This document shows, piece after piece, positions 1 to 10,094 of a stretch of 64,000 bases of DNA. The DNA comes from an uncultured Pseudomonadota bacterium (lineage in GTDB: Bacteria; Pseudomonadota; Gammaproteobacteria; Ga0077536): assembly GCA_903825645.1 (NCBI GenBank), contig CAIKBL010000064.1, positions 1-64,000 on the forward strand. The letters are read 5' to 3'. The translations under genes were made by a program, and so were the position numbers. Below the pieces are notes generated by a model. It had not been told where the DNA came from, did no database searches, and saw only the letters and a list, made by a program, of their open reading frames with translations. The stretch's first letter is position 1. Every line of letters begins with the position of its first letter.

Positions 1-576
<576 letters not shown>

Positions 577-711
577 AAGTTTTCGCCAAACCGAAGTTTG
601 GCAATTTGTTTGATCGGCTCGGCTAAAGCTTGCGCTAAGCCTCGCCAATCTAAATGTCTTCACATTTGGTTTCGACGTTAGCGCCCACACAAATTGCATG
701 GTCAGACTTAA
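577..711 (-). other. rRNA operon leader (pre-16S spacer)
   Basis: This transcribed spacer lies between boxA and mature 16S. It holds several self-complementary stretches. One is a 7-bp hairpin at 585-602 (GCCAAAC and GTTTGGC around CGAA). Another pairs segments at about 653-670. They are consistent with RNase III-type processing stems, but the partner strand 3' of 16S is outside the window. Confidence 0.6.
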
Positions 712-725
712 GTTTTTAAAGAGCT
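712..725 (-). promoter_or_regulatory. boxA antitermination element of the rRNA leader
   Basis: The minus strand reads AGCTCTTTAAAAAC. This matches the NusB/NusE-binding boxA core (GCTCTTTAA) of rrn operons. It lies about 30 nt downstream of the promoter and upstream of 16S, the standard position. Confidence 0.75.
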
Positions 726-756
726 GGTCGACATTCCGTCCGACCCGAGGGAGCGC

Positions 757-784
757 ATTATACGCAACGAGCTCGGGCCGTCAA
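757..784 (-). promoter_or_regulatory. rRNA promoter with AT-rich UP element
   Basis: The minus strand has TTGACG (779-784) and a perfect TATAAT (757-762), 16 bp apart, followed by a GC-rich discriminator (GCGCTCCC). Both the 16-bp spacer and this discriminator are typical of growth-regulated rRNA promoters. An AT-rich tract at 785-808 sits where an UP element for the RNA polymerase alpha subunit is expected. Confidence 0.85.
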
Positions 785-810
785 CAGTCTTTCGAAAATA
801 ATTTTAGAAG

Positions 811-842
811 GCCGCTTCCAACCCCCAAAGGGCGGAAGCGGC
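811..842 (-). terminator. Probable terminator of tyrS
   Basis: A 9-bp stem (GCCGCTTCC and GGAAGCGGC) lies 32 bp past the tyrS stop codon. The following minus-strand sequence is T-rich but has no clean T run. It separates tyrS from the rRNA promoter, with its tail merging into the putative UP element. Confidence 0.6.
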
Positions 843-873
843 ACTACAGAAGCAGGACGGTCAGGAACTACGG

Positions 874-2067
874 TCAGGTCACTTGTACACGCGCGATACG
901 CCGTTTACCGACCTGAATGATCAGTTCGGTACCGCGACGGATTTCTAGCATGTCATCGCTCAAACGCTCTTCATTGATGCGCACCGCGCCCTGTTCAATC
1001 ATGCGGCGCGCGTCGGATGTGCTCTCAACGAGGCCAGCCGACTTCAGGAGCTGTGTGATCGGAATGGTATCGGTCGTGGCGCTAATGAGAACGAGGGGAA
1101 GCTCTGCGGGCACGACACGAGCGGAGAATCGAGCGATGAAGGCGGCTTTTTCTCGCTGTGCATCGGTCTTGCTATGAAAACGCTCAACCAATTCCATCGC
1201 TAATTCGAATTTCACATCGCGCGGGTTCCGGCCTTCGATCGTCTGACGTCGTAGCGCCTCGATCTCGGCAGTCGGCCGGAAGCTCAATAATTCGAAATAG
1301 CGCCACATTAAGGGGTCGGCAATTGACATCAGCTTTCCGAACATGTCGGGCGGCGCCTCATTGATACCGATATAGTTGCCGAGGGATTTCGACATCTTCT
1401 GCACCCCGTCGGTACCTTCGAGAAGGGGCAAGGTGATGACGGTCTGGGGCCGCTGACCATAGTGTTCTTGGAGGTGTCGACCAACCAGCAAGTTGAATCG
1501 TTGGTCGGTTCCGCCGAGTTCGACGTCAGCGCGGAGGGCGACGGAATCGTACCCCTGCACGAGCGGATAAAGGAACTCGTGGACAGAGATGGGGCGCTGG
1601 GTCGCATAACGATTCGCGAAATCGTCGCGCTCGAGCATCCGAGCCACCGTGTAATGGGAGCTGAGGCGAACCATGTCCGCCGCGGTCATCGTGGACATCC
1701 AGCGAGAATTGAACTCGACGCGAGTCCGATCGCCGTCCAGCACCTTGAAGACTTGTTCCTTGTAGGTGACGGCGTTGGCGTCAACTTCCTCCTTAGTCAG
1801 CGCCGGACGGGTGGCTGTTTTACCGCTCGGATCACCTATCAGTCCGGTGAAATCGCCGATCAGGAATACCACATCGTGGCCAAACTCTTGGAATTGGCGG
1901 AGTTTGGTGAGGATTACGGTGTGCCCCAGATGTAGGTCGGGAGCGGTCGGGTCAAAGCCCGCTTTGATGGTAAGTTTAGTGCCAGCGGCAAGGGTTCGAA
2001 CGAAGTCTTGCTCTACCAAAATCTCCGTGGTGCCGCGCTTTAAGGTTTCAAATTGGTCTGGAAACAT
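874..2067 (-). CDS. tyrS: Tyrosyl-tRNA synthetase (TyrZ-like)
   Basis: A cytosolic class I synthetase that charges tRNA-Tyr. The 397-residue product has the HIGH-type motif HLGH at residues 46-49, KMSKS at 224-228, and a C-terminal S4 RNA-binding domain ([10 protein letters not shown] region). An upstream in-frame ATG at 2130 would add 21 residues unlike the family. Homologues begin MFPDQFETL-like, so 2067 is preferred, although neither start has a strong ribosome binding site. It is divergent from the M23 peptidase. The order tyrS, M23, anmK, erpA is a familiar gammaproteobacterial arrangement. Confidence 0.95.
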   Translation of the reverse strand: MFPDQFETLKRGTTEILVEQDFVRTLAAGTKLTIKAGFDPTAPDLHLGHTVILTKLRQFQEFGHDVVFLIGDFTGLIGDPSGKTATRPALTKEEVDANAVTYKEQVFKVLDGDRTRVEFNSRWMSTMTAADMVRLSSHYTVARMLERDDFANRYATQRPISVHEFLYPLVQGYDSVALRADVELGGTDQRFNLLVGRHLQEHYGQRPQTVITLPLLEGTDGVQKMSKSLGNYIGINEAPPDMFGKLMSIADPLMWRYFELLSFRPTAEIEALRRQTIEGRNPRDVKFELAMELVERFHSKTDAQREKAAFIARFSARVVPAELPLVLISATTDTIPITQLLKSAGLVESTSDARRMIEQGAVRINEERLSDDMLEIRRGTELIIQVGKRRIARVQVT

Positions 2068-2189
2068 CTGTTTTCGTTGACTTATCCAAGAAGAAGAAGG
2101 ACTGAGACTAGCATACCCAGCGCCGATCATTTTATTGACCCACGGGTAGTCTCAGTCTATTTTTGACCCTTAAGCCCTCCGGAGTAAGC

Positions 2190-3701
2190 GTGAGCTACCA
2201 CCGCGCCATCTTTAAAGACACTGGCCTTTTGCGACATTCTGGTCGCACGGGCGTGTTTGGGCGTCATCCCAAAATGAAGGGCGTGGCACTCGCGCTCGTC
2301 GGTTTGGCCGCAGCCGGGGCCCGCTGGGGGTCGCCCGATCTGCCCGGTTTCGACACGAACGAAGCGTCCGCATTGGCCCCGATGGAACACATCGGTGGAC
2401 TGCCAGACACGACGCCCCCCACCGCGACCCACGTGCTTACGACGGCCCGATTGCCATTTGAGCCGAGAGTCCCTGTGGAAATGGCGGAAACCGCCACGGC
2501 GGATGGCGATGACGAGCAAAGCGCACGCTATCCCGGGACAGCATGGCGGAATGTCACAATCCAGCCGGGCGACAATTTACCTCTGGTGTTTAATCGCGTT
2601 GGGGCCAACCGGCAGGACATGCAGTCGATCCTCGATATAGACGCGCAGACACACACCGCGCTTGCCGCCTTGTCACCCGGCCAGGTGCTGCGTTTTCGTC
2701 TGGGAAAGGAACAGCATGTAGAGGAGCTGGTGTTCGAGCAGGATGTGCTGCGCTCTGTGCGCTTCGGGCGAAGTGGACAGCGCTTCAAGGCGGACTGGCA
2801 GAAGACAACGCCCGAGGTCCGCATTGCGTCAGCTGTCGCCAAAATCAATCATTCGCTTTTCATCGATGGTCAGAAGGCCGGGCTTACCGACAAGACGATC
2901 ATGCAGTTCATCAATATCTTTGGATGGGACGTCGATTTCGTTCGCGACCTGCAACGGGGCGATCAATTCAGCGTCGTATTCGAAGAGCTGTATAAAAACG
3001 GGAAAAAATTCACCAACGGAAGAATTTTAGCCGCGGAGTTCCTGAACCGAGGCAAGCGGCTGCGAACCTTTTACTACGACAACAATAAAGGGGTTGCGGG
3101 CTACTTCTCAGAGCGCGGTGATGCGATGCGAAAGGCCTTTCTGCGCACGCCCGTGAACTTTACCCGCATCAGTTCCCGATTTAGCCTTGCGCGCGAGCAC
3201 CCGATTCTGAACACGATTCGCGCCCATAAAGGTGTGGATTACGCGGCGCCGATGGGAACCCCCATTCAATCGGTGGCGGACGGCACTGTCCTGTTTGTGG
3301 GCTGGAAGGGCGGCTACGGGAATGTAATCCAGCTCAAGCATGGACCGACTTACAGTACCTTGTATGGCCATATGTCGAAAGTCGCCCAAGGGCTAACCGC
3401 CGGCGGCCATGTCAGTCAGGGTCAGGTCATCGGTTACGTCGGACGCACAGGACTGGCGACCGGCCCGCACTTGCACTTCGAATTTTTAATCAACGGGACG
3501 CACTACGATCCGTTGCTGGTGAAATTACCGAACTCACTTCCGCTTGAGCGGCAATATATGGCGGATTTTCGCAAGCAGTCCACGACGCTGCTGACTCGTC
3601 TCGACTCCTTGCACGAGCGTAACGAGGAAGATGATAACCGAACGATGGTCGCCAAAGCGGATGACAGCCATCGTGCCAGACGAGACGCTGTCAATAACTG
3701 A
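2190..3701 (+). CDS. M23 family cell-wall endopeptidase (MepM/YebA-like)
   Basis: A zinc metallopeptidase predicted to cut peptidoglycan cross-links in the periplasm. An N-terminal hydrophobic segment (GVALALVGLAAAGA) should export or anchor it. A LysM/OapA-like domain follows (TIQPGDNLPLVFNRVGA), then a middle domain. The C-terminal peptidase domain carries HKGVDYAAPMG (HxxxD) and HLHFE (HxH), which supply the zinc ligands. I chose the GTG at 2190 because GGAG lies 5 nt upstream; the same frame is open from TTG at 2163. Family members are usually 430-480 residues, so at 503 this one is slightly long. Confidence 0.9.
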   Translation: MSYHRAIFKDTGLLRHSGRTGVFGRHPKMKGVALALVGLAAAGARWGSPDLPGFDTNEASALAPMEHIGGLPDTTPPTATHVLTTARLPFEPRVPVEMAETATADGDDEQSARYPGTAWRNVTIQPGDNLPLVFNRVGANRQDMQSILDIDAQTHTALAALSPGQVLRFRLGKEQHVEELVFEQDVLRSVRFGRSGQRFKADWQKTTPEVRIASAVAKINHSLFIDGQKAGLTDKTIMQFINIFGWDVDFVRDLQRGDQFSVVFEELYKNGKKFTNGRILAAEFLNRGKRLRTFYYDNNKGVAGYFSERGDAMRKAFLRTPVNFTRISSRFSLAREHPILNTIRAHKGVDYAAPMGTPIQSVADGTVLFVGWKGGYGNVIQLKHGPTYSTLYGHMSKVAQGLTAGGHVSQGQVIGYVGRTGLATGPHLHFEFLINGTHYDPLLVKLPNSLPLERQYMADFRKQSTTLLTRLDSLHERNEEDDNRTMVAKADDSHRARRDAVNN

Positions 3702-3743
3702 GCGCGGCGTCTGCACCAGCTTGGAACACACGAAATTATCTAA

Positions 3744-4859
3744 ATGACGCTTTATGTCGGCCTGAGTTCTGGGACCAGCATGGATGGAATCGATGCCGCG
3801 CTGGTTGATCTCGCGGGAACCACGATTTCGCTGGTAGCCTATTCAGAAACCCCCTATTCCACGCCACTACGAGCGCTCCTAGAAGCGCTCGTAGGCACGG
3901 AAAAATCGCTAAGCGCGGCAGAATTCGGGGCACTGAATGTTCAGATTGGTCAGGAATTTCTGCTGGCCGCGACGAGTTTAATCGTCCGAGCGGGCTACGC
4001 GCCGGCGCAAATCGCCGGCATCGGCAGTCACGGGCAAACCGTGTCCCACGGCCCGAAGGGAGAGTTCCCCTATACGCTTCAACTCGGCGATCCCAGCGTA
4101 ATTGCAGCGGGATCGGAAATCGACACCGTCGCGGATTTCAGGAGTAAAGACGTGGCGCTTGGCGGACAGGGGGCCCCCTTGGTTCCACCGTTCCACCAAG
4201 CACTCTTTGGTCTACCTGTTGTCGCCCGCGCGGTGGTTAATGTCGGTGGCATTGCCAACGTCACCCTGTTACCCGGAAATGAGGGCACCGACATCGTCGC
4301 GTTCGACACCGGTCCGGGCAACACGCTGCTCGATCAGTGGGTCAAGCTACACCGCAACGAGGCATATGATACAGGCGGAGTTTGGGCGAAATCAGGCGAG
4401 ACGCAGCCCAAATTGCTCGAAATTTTCCTGAGCGAACCGTATTTTCACCGCTCGCCACCCAAGTCCACCGGCCGGGAAGATTTCAATATGGCATGGGTTC
4501 ATCGGGCGTTACGCCAGGCTGGCGTCCAGTATCGTCCAGTGGATGTCCAACGAACCCTTCTCGAACTAACCTCGAGGACCATCGTCTCCCAGATTTTGCG
4601 ATACCTGCCGACCTGCACCCAGCTGGTGCTTTGCGGCGGAGGGGCCCGTAATCCATTGCTGGTCGATACCCTGCGGCAGCTGGCCACCCCTTGGACGGTG
4701 AACTTATCGGATGAGTTGGGCGTCCCAGCGAACGCCATCGAGGCAATGGCGTTCGCTTGGCTTGCCTATCGGCGCCTACACGATCTGCCGGGGAATCTCC
4801 CTTCCGTCACCGGCGCGTCCCGATCGACCCTGCTGGGCGCCATCTATGCCGCCCGCTAG
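3744..4859 (+). CDS. anmK: Anhydro-N-acetylmuramic acid kinase
   Basis: Phosphorylates and opens 1,6-anhydro-MurNAc released by lytic transglycosylases, returning murein sugar to the cytoplasmic pool. The N-terminal SGTSMDGIDA motif is diagnostic. GSHGQTVSH, DTGPGN and the CGGGARN nucleotide-binding loop are also present. At 371 residues it has the family length. It follows the M23 peptidase by 42 bp on the same strand, so wall cleavage and wall-sugar recycling may be co-expressed. It converges on erpA. Confidence 0.96.
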   Translation: MTLYVGLSSGTSMDGIDAALVDLAGTTISLVAYSETPYSTPLRALLEALVGTEKSLSAAEFGALNVQIGQEFLLAATSLIVRAGYAPAQIAGIGSHGQTVSHGPKGEFPYTLQLGDPSVIAAGSEIDTVADFRSKDVALGGQGAPLVPPFHQALFGLPVVARAVVNVGGIANVTLLPGNEGTDIVAFDTGPGNTLLDQWVKLHRNEAYDTGGVWAKSGETQPKLLEIFLSEPYFHRSPPKSTGREDFNMAWVHRALRQAGVQYRPVDVQRTLLELTSRTIVSQILRYLPTCTQLVLCGGGARNPLLVDTLRQLATPWTVNLSDELGVPANAIEAMAFAWLAYRRLHDLPGNLPSVTGASRSTLLGAIYAAR

Positions 4860-4870
4860 CAGGAGTATGC

Positions 4871-5233
4871 TTAAACGGAGAACGAGGATCCGCAACCGCA
4901 CGTCGTCTGGGCATTTGGATTGCGAATCACGAACTGCGCACCTTCCAAACCTTCGCTGTAATCAATTTCGGCACCCATCAAATACTGGATACTCATCGGG
5001 TCGATTAAAAGTTTGACCCCTTGGTTTTCAACCACCGTATCCCCGTCTCCTTCTTTCTGATCGAAGGTGAACCCGTATTGGAAGCCAGAACATCCACCGC
5101 CCGAGATAAAGACCCTCAACATGAGCGACTCATCCCCTTCCTCATCGATGAGGTTTTTTACTTTATGAGCCGCCGCGTTGGTGAAATTAAGCGGCGATGG
5201 GAAAGACTCGACGTTCAATGTAGGCACTGACAT
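4871..5233 (-). CDS. erpA: Iron-sulfur cluster insertion protein ErpA
   Basis: An A-type carrier that delivers Fe-S clusters to target apoproteins such as IspG/IspH. The 120-residue protein has the three conserved cysteines C48 (GGGCSGF), C112 and C114 (CGCG near the C-terminus). It lies 27 bp downstream of the bactofilin gene on the same strand, so the two may be co-transcribed. Confidence 0.96.
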   Translation of the reverse strand: MSVPTLNVESFPSPLNFTNAAAHKVKNLIDEEGDESLMLRVFISGGGCSGFQYGFTFDQKEGDGDTVVENQGVKLLIDPMSIQYLMGAEIDYSEGLEGAQFVIRNPNAQTTCGCGSSFSV

Positions 5234-5260
5234 ATTGTTTCTCGATAGATTAAAAATTGG

Positions 5261-5686
5261 CTAGTCGATCTCAGTTTCTTGAGATGATTCACGCAAAGGG
5301 GAGTCGAGGCGCAGCGGTTCCGACGCCACTGGCACTATCCTCACCAACTTACCATTCACTTCAGCGCCCATGGCCATTTCGATAAGCGCGTAGTGCACAT
5401 CTCCTTCCACCCTCGCTTTGGACGCCAGTTCAATGTGGTCCTTGGCATAAACAGATCCCGTAACCGGCCCATCAAGCACCACATAGGGAACCGCCACGTT
5501 GCCGTGGATCGAGCCTGTTTCACTCAGGGTCAGCATCCCCGTATCATCTTGATCGGCCGTAACATTTCCCCGGATGGCGCCATTGATATGCAGCCTGCCT
5601 GCAAACTTAATATCCCCAACCACCTCGGTCTGGTGGCCGATGATCGAGCTTGCACCCATTTCCCTGCGCTTTTTACGATTGAACAT
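5261..5686 (-). CDS. Bactofilin family polymer-forming cytoskeletal protein
   Basis: A DUF583 beta-helical protein expected to form filaments, often membrane-associated and linked to peptidoglycan-modifying enzymes. A core of short repeating hydrophobic strands (SIIGHQTEVVGDIKFAGRL onward) gives the bactofilin pattern. The 141-residue start MFNRKKRREMG at 5686 fits the family. The frame stays open to 5800 but the extra 38 residues look non-conserved. The M23 peptidase gene is three genes away, but that peptidase belongs to a widely conserved neighbourhood, so a functional link is only inferred. Confidence 0.85.
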   Translation of the reverse strand: MFNRKKRREMGASSIIGHQTEVVGDIKFAGRLHINGAIRGNVTADQDDTGMLTLSETGSIHGNVAVPYVVLDGPVTGSVYAKDHIELASKARVEGDVHYALIEMAMGAEVNGKLVRIVPVASEPLRLDSPLRESSQETEID

Positions 5687-5931
5687 GGCGGATCCCGAAT
5701 GAACGTGCACAGTTTTCAAAGCATCATTGGCCAAGGCCGGAAGGCTCGGCGTAGGCCACCTTAGGCGGATATGGCGAATAGTCAAGCCTGCACTCGCCAT
5801 TTTCCTGCCCGCGGCCCCATTTCACCGGCTCGTTGGTGCGGCAGGGTAGACGTCCCCGGGCGCAAACTCACCTCGGGGCCGGGCTTCGACTATGATGGGC
5901 GACGCCCGCAAAGCCGACTATCAGGGTTCAC
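5687..5931. other. Intergenic region between divergent bactofilin and hemJ
   Basis: No gene is supported here. A TATGAT hexamer at about 5891-5896 could be the -10 of hemJ but has no convincing -35. AGGG at 5923-5926 is the likely hemJ ribosome binding site. Confidence 0.4.
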
Positions 5932-6363
5932 ATGATGTATCTCTGGATTAAATCGTTTCATCTAATCGCGGTGGTGGCGTGGTTTGCCGGGCTGTTCTAT
6001 CTCCCCCGCTTGTTCGTTTACCATGCAAGTGCTGAGGATTTGATCGGGATTGCTCGCTTCAAGATCATGGAACGGCGCCTACTCCGAGGAATAACGACAC
6101 CGGCCGCTACGCTAGCCGTCCTGTTAGGCCTCTGGCTCATCAGCTTCCGGGGTCTAGCTTGGTTCGCCACAACCCGATGGCTGCATCTTAAGCTCGCCCT
6201 GGTCTTGGTGCTGCTGATCTATCACGCCTATCTCGGACACCTGACACGCCGGTTTGCGACAGACACAAACAACCACTCCACAACCTTCTACCGATGGTTG
6301 AATGAATTTCCGGTCTTAATTCTGGTGGGAGTAGTTATCCTTGCCGAGGTCAAACCCTTCTGA
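5932..6363 (+). CDS. hemJ: Protoporphyrinogen IX oxidase HemJ
   Basis: A membrane enzyme for the penultimate haem step, oxidising protoporphyrinogen IX to protoporphyrin IX. The 143-residue protein has four predicted membrane helices. It has the HemJ N-terminus (LWIKSFHLIAVVAWFAGLFYLPRLFVYH), with its conserved histidine, and the MERRLLRGITTPA motif. Two adjacent ATG codons (5932, 5935) both fit the AGGG ribosome binding site. hemL and hemB are also in this window. Confidence 0.92.
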   Translation: MMYLWIKSFHLIAVVAWFAGLFYLPRLFVYHASAEDLIGIARFKIMERRLLRGITTPAATLAVLLGLWLISFRGLAWFATTRWLHLKLALVLVLLIYHAYLGHLTRRFATDTNNHSTTFYRWLNEFPVLILVGVVILAEVKPF

Positions 6364-6396
6364 AAAAAAAACTCTCCACTAGATCGCGTTTGTTAA

Positions 6397-6561
6397 TTAG
6401 TCTTGAATTAGCTCGAAGTCATCTAGGCGCGCGCCACAATCCGGGCAAAACCAGTTCAACGGCAAATCCGTAAATAGGGTGCCGGGCGGGATCGCTTCAT
6501 CCGGCAATCCCAGCGCTTCGTCATAAATGAATCCGCAAATAACACACAAATATTTTCGCAC
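6397..6561 (-). CDS. Rubredoxin (GTG start)
   Basis: A 54-residue one-iron electron carrier. The two CxxC knuckles are visible as CVICG and CPDCGA, along with the conserved GxxYD-like FIYDE, DLPLNWFCP and a C-terminal DDFELI. The start is GTG at 6561, with GAAGAG about 7 nt upstream; no in-frame ATG exists. It converges on hemJ and diverges from thiD. A rubredoxin next to thiD, thiE and hemL is a recurring gammaproteobacterial neighbourhood. Its redox partner is not visible here. Confidence 0.93.
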   Translation of the reverse strand: MRKYLCVICGFIYDEALGLPDEAIPPGTLFTDLPLNWFCPDCGARLDDFELIQD

Positions 6562-6637
6562 GTCGGAAATCTCTTCGTTGTTGTGAGACTCGCCATGCTA
6601 GCGTAATTTGTGTGAGCCTTTGTCGTGCGGACACCTC

Positions 6638-7489
6638 ATGTATACCCTCGCTCGATTGCCCAATGTGACTACTCCGATTATTGAAAATACGGCGCGGGTG
6701 CCGTTGATACTGACCATCGGCGGAGTGGATCCCAGCGGCGCGGGATTGCAGGCCGACATAGAAACCTGCCTCGCCCTGGGTTGCCACGCACTGCCCATCA
6801 CGACGGCCATTACCGTACAAAATACCCGGGGCCTGCGCCGGATCATTGCGCTTAGCCGGGAAGACATCCGCGACCAAGCGAATTACCTGCTGGACGATGT
6901 CGGACCAATCGCGGCCTGCAAAATAGGCATGTTACCAAGCTTAGACAGCGCACTGGCCGTAGCGGAAATGCTAGATAGGTTACCCAGCACGACGCCGGTC
7001 ATAATCGATCCTGTGATCACCACAAGCACCGGCGGCCGATTGATGGACAGTGCATTAGAGGAAGCACTGGAAACACTCATTTTCCCCAAGGTAACACTCA
7101 TCAAACCGAATTTTTCAGAAGCACGCGCGCTGACCGGACAACCCGAACTCGACAGGGCTGGGCGGCTTTTATCGTCTTCGACTGCAAAATGCCGTTATGC
7201 CCTTCTGACCGGGGCCGATCAGGGCGCAAGCGGCAGCCTTCGCCATTTGCTTTACCGTGATGGAGAGTTGTTCTCCGAGTACGCGTGGCCCTTATTCATG
7301 GGCCAATATCATGGTACGGGTTGCACCCTATCGAGCGCGTTGGCGGCCTTCAGTGCACAAGGCGTCACGACTGAGCGCGCCGTCAGTCTCGCACAGGCAT
7401 ACACTTGGCGGGCAGTTCGTGCAGCAAAATCCGTCGGTGGGGCTCAAGCAATTCCCCACCGCCTAGCCGACCTTGAGGAGCGCCTGTAA
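6638..7489 (+). CDS. thiD: Hydroxymethylpyrimidine (phosphate) kinase ThiD
   Basis: Performs the two HMP phosphorylations of thiamine pyrimidine synthesis in the cytosol. It is a ribokinase-family fold with an N-terminal substrate loop (TIGGVDPSGAGLQADIE), an IDPV segment, TLIKPNFSEA, and a C-terminal anion hole YHGTGCTLSSA. The usual DPSGGAG loop is one glycine short (DPSGAG). The start is uncertain: ATG 6638 is used here, and earlier (6608) or later (GTG 6665) codons are possible. The stop abuts the thiE start, which implies translational coupling. Confidence 0.88.
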   Translation: MYTLARLPNVTTPIIENTARVPLILTIGGVDPSGAGLQADIETCLALGCHALPITTAITVQNTRGLRRIIALSREDIRDQANYLLDDVGPIAACKIGMLPSLDSALAVAEMLDRLPSTTPVIIDPVITTSTGGRLMDSALEEALETLIFPKVTLIKPNFSEARALTGQPELDRAGRLLSSSTAKCRYALLTGADQGASGSLRHLLYRDGELFSEYAWPLFMGQYHGTGCTLSSALAAFSAQGVTTERAVSLAQAYTWRAVRAAKSVGGAQAIPHRLADLEERL

Positions 7490-8119
7490 ATGCATTCGAC
7501 TCGACTACCTGCGCGCGGCCTGTATGCGCTGACACCGGACGAGCCGGACGACGCGAAACTTATAAATGTTGCCGAGGCCTGTCTCGCGGGCGGTGCCGCG
7601 CTGCTCCAGTACAGAGACAAACGCCGCACGTTCGCCGCGCGCAGCGCATTGGCCACAAAATTGCGACTGCTTTGCATCACCTATTGTTGCCCCTTGATCA
7701 TCAACGACGACGTGGCGTTGGCCCTCGCCTGTGGCGCGGATGGCGTTCATCTCGGCAAGGAAGAGCTTGAATCCTTACCTCTCGCGGGCGTCCACAAGTC
7801 GCAACTGCTTATTGGGGTGTCCTGCTACGATTCGATGATTCGCGCTCGAGCGGCCATCTCGGCGGGTGCCGACTATGTCGCGTTCGGAAGCATTTTCAGC
7901 TCATCGACCAAACCATCGGCAACGCGTTGCTCGTTCGACCTGTTGCGCGCGGCGAAACAAGAGTTGACCGTACCAATCGTTGCGATCGGCGGGCTAACCC
8001 CCGAGAATGGTCGTCAAGTCATTGAGGCCGGCGCCGATTTTCTGGCGGTCATCAATGGGATTTTCGGCCAATCCGACGTTCAGTCGGCGACGGCGCAGTA
8101 CGTCAGCCTATTTTCCTAA
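7490..8119 (+). CDS. thiE: Thiamine-phosphate synthase
   Basis: Joins HMP-PP and thiazole phosphate to give thiamine monophosphate. The 209-residue TIM barrel has [49 protein letters not shown] and [10 protein letters not shown], all ThiE signatures. ATG follows the thiD stop directly (no gap), and hemL starts 14 bp after the stop. These features point to a thiD-thiE-hemL operon. Confidence 0.96.
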   Translation: MHSTRLPARGLYALTPDEPDDAKLINVAEACLAGGAALLQYRDKRRTFAARSALATKLRLLCITYCCPLIINDDVALALACGADGVHLGKEELESLPLAGVHKSQLLIGVSCYDSMIRARAAISAGADYVAFGSIFSSSTKPSATRCSFDLLRAAKQELTVPIVAIGGLTPENGRQVIEAGADFLAVINGIFGQSDVQSATAQYVSLFS

Positions 8120-8133
8120 ACGGATTTAAATCA

Positions 8134-9429
8134 ATGTTCGAACAGTCGAAGCGTCTTTTCGAAAAAGCCTTGCGGTGCATTCCCGGCGGGGTTAACTCGC
8201 CAGTGCGGGCATTCAATGGCGTAGGCGGCAATCCGATTTTTATGGCGCGAGCTGAAGGCGCCCATATGTTTGACGAAGACGGGAACCGTTTCATTGACTA
8301 CGTCGGCAGCTGGGGACCGATGGTAGTTGGGCATGCCCATCCCGACGTCCGTGCAGCCATCGAAGCACAACTACGACGCGGGGTCAGCTTCGGGACACCG
8401 ACCGCGCTAGAAACAGAACTAGCCGAACTCGTCTGCGCTGCCATCCCCTCGATCGAGAAAGTGCGGATGGTGAGTTCCGGAACGGAAGCGGCCATGAGCG
8501 CTATTCGGCTCGCCCGTGGATACACGGGTCGTTCTCGCATTCTGAAGTTTGAAGGTTGTTATCACGGGCACGCTGATTCCTTGTTGGTGAAAGCAGGTTC
8601 GGGGGCTCTTACGCTTGGCATTCCGACCTCACCTGGCGTTCCAGCAGAGCTGGCTAGACTGACGCTGACAGCGACCTATAACGACTTGGCGAGTGTCGAG
8701 GCGATCTTCAAGACAATGGGCAACGAAATCGCCGCGGTCATTATCGAACCGATCGCGGGAAACATGAACTGCATTCTGCCGATACCGGGGTTTCTGGAAG
8801 GCCTGCGCGCTTTGACGACACAGTACGGCGCTTTGTTCATTTTCGACGAAGTCATGACCGGGTTTCGGGTGCATCGTCATGGTGCCCAAGGATTATTTGG
8901 GATAAAACCCGATTTGACGGTCTTGGGAAAAGTGATTGGTGGCGGTTTGCCGGTCGGCGCATTCGGCGGACCTGCGGAAATTATGGACGCTATCGCGCCA
9001 CTAGGCCCTATTTATCAGGCCGGGACGCTCTCCGGCAATCCGCTCGCAATGGCGAGTGGCAAAGCGACGTTGGAATTATTAAAGGCCCCCTCCTTCTATT
9101 CAGCGCTGGGCGAACAAACCAAGAGACTGACCGAGGGACTAGAGGCCGCCGGGTTAAGCACCGGCGTGCCGTTAACCACCACGCACACCGCGGGAATGTT
9201 CGGCCTATTTTTCACAAAAGCGAAAACCATTACCCACTATGCACAGGTAAAAGACTGCGACCTAGGACAATTCCAGCGGTTCTACCACGGAATGCTCGCG
9301 CGGGGCGTCTATCTTGCACCCTCCGCTTTCGAGGCCGGTTTTGTATCAGCGGCTCATACGACAAAAGACATCGACGCCACGATCGAAGCAGCGGGCGAAA
9401 CGCTGCGTGAAATCAAGCAAACGGCCTAG
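8134..9429 (+). CDS. hemL: Glutamate-1-semialdehyde 2,1-aminomutase
   Basis: A PLP enzyme that makes 5-aminolevulinate in the C5 haem pathway. Features include [11 protein letters not shown] near the N-terminus, SSGTEA for phosphate binding, FDEVMTGFR, and the PLP lysine in [16 protein letters not shown]. The length of 431 residues is normal. It is the last gene of the thi-hem group and converges on fabA. Confidence 0.97.
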   Translation: MFEQSKRLFEKALRCIPGGVNSPVRAFNGVGGNPIFMARAEGAHMFDEDGNRFIDYVGSWGPMVVGHAHPDVRAAIEAQLRRGVSFGTPTALETELAELVCAAIPSIEKVRMVSSGTEAAMSAIRLARGYTGRSRILKFEGCYHGHADSLLVKAGSGALTLGIPTSPGVPAELARLTLTATYNDLASVEAIFKTMGNEIAAVIIEPIAGNMNCILPIPGFLEGLRALTTQYGALFIFDEVMTGFRVHRHGAQGLFGIKPDLTVLGKVIGGGLPVGAFGGPAEIMDAIAPLGPIYQAGTLSGNPLAMASGKATLELLKAPSFYSALGEQTKRLTEGLEAAGLSTGVPLTTTHTAGMFGLFFTKAKTITHYAQVKDCDLGQFQRFYHGMLARGVYLAPSAFEAGFVSAAHTTKDIDATIEAAGETLREIKQTA

Positions 9430-9469
9430 CTTCGAACGGCACGAGGGCATCCTCAACGACCGATGAGAA

Positions 9470-10024
9470 TCAAACCTCGGTAAATAATCCGACCCGCAGA
9501 TTGGTGCCCTCGTATATTTGCTTACCGTCGACTTCCATGCGCGCATCCGCAACGCCCATCACCAACGATCGCTGAACCAGACGCTTTATATCGACGTAGT
9601 AGCGGACAACTTTGCGATCGGGGGTCACCTGACCACTGAACTGGATTTCGCTGCCCCCTAACGCGCGTCCCCGTCCCAAACCACCGCGCCAAGCGAGGAA
9701 GAAACCGATCATCTGCCACATGGCATCGAGCCCGAGACAACCAGGCATCACCGGATCTCCCTCAAAGTGACACTTGAAAAACCATAAATCGGGGTTGATA
9801 TCCAATTCCGCAATCATCTCTCCCTTGTTGTATTTCCCCCCGGCATCATCGAGCTTGATTATCCGGTCAAACATCAGCATCGGCGGAAGAGGAAGTTGCG
9901 CGTTCCCTGGCCCGAAGAGTTCACCGCGACCGCAGCCGATAAGCTCCTCGTAGGTGTAGGAATGCTTGCGCCGACCGTCGCGCATGATGGGGGCATCGGC
10001 ATTGATGGGGACAAAGGTCGACAT
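9470..10024 (-). CDS. fabA: 3-hydroxydecanoyl-ACP dehydratase/isomerase
   Basis: Introduces the double bond in anaerobic unsaturated fatty acid synthesis. The active-site histidine and aspartate lie in [20 protein letters not shown], and GRGELFG and FTGQV-like (FSGQVTP) motifs are present. The 184-residue protein has an N-terminal extension of about 13 residues relative to E. coli FabA, so an internal ATG could be the true start. The usual partner fabB is not adjacent. Confidence 0.95.
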   Translation of the reverse strand: MSTFVPINADAPIMRDGRRKHSYTYEELIGCGRGELFGPGNAQLPLPPMLMFDRIIKLDDAGGKYNKGEMIAELDINPDLWFFKCHFEGDPVMPGCLGLDAMWQMIGFFLAWRGGLGRGRALGGSEIQFSGQVTPDRKVVRYYVDIKRLVQRSLVMGVADARMEVDGKQIYEGTNLRVGLFTEV

Positions 10025-10094
10025 GTAGGAACGCCTATATTTTGCGCAAGATTATATCAGCAACCCTCGATCAGCGGCTGCAGCCGCCGGGTAT

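Noticed and set aside
1462-1935. Long plus-strand open frame within tyrS
   Set aside because: It is antisense to a confident tyrS and has no ribosome binding site or family similarity.
6562-6637. TPP riboswitch before thiD
   Set aside because: Only 76 bp is available and no thi-box conserved core is present.
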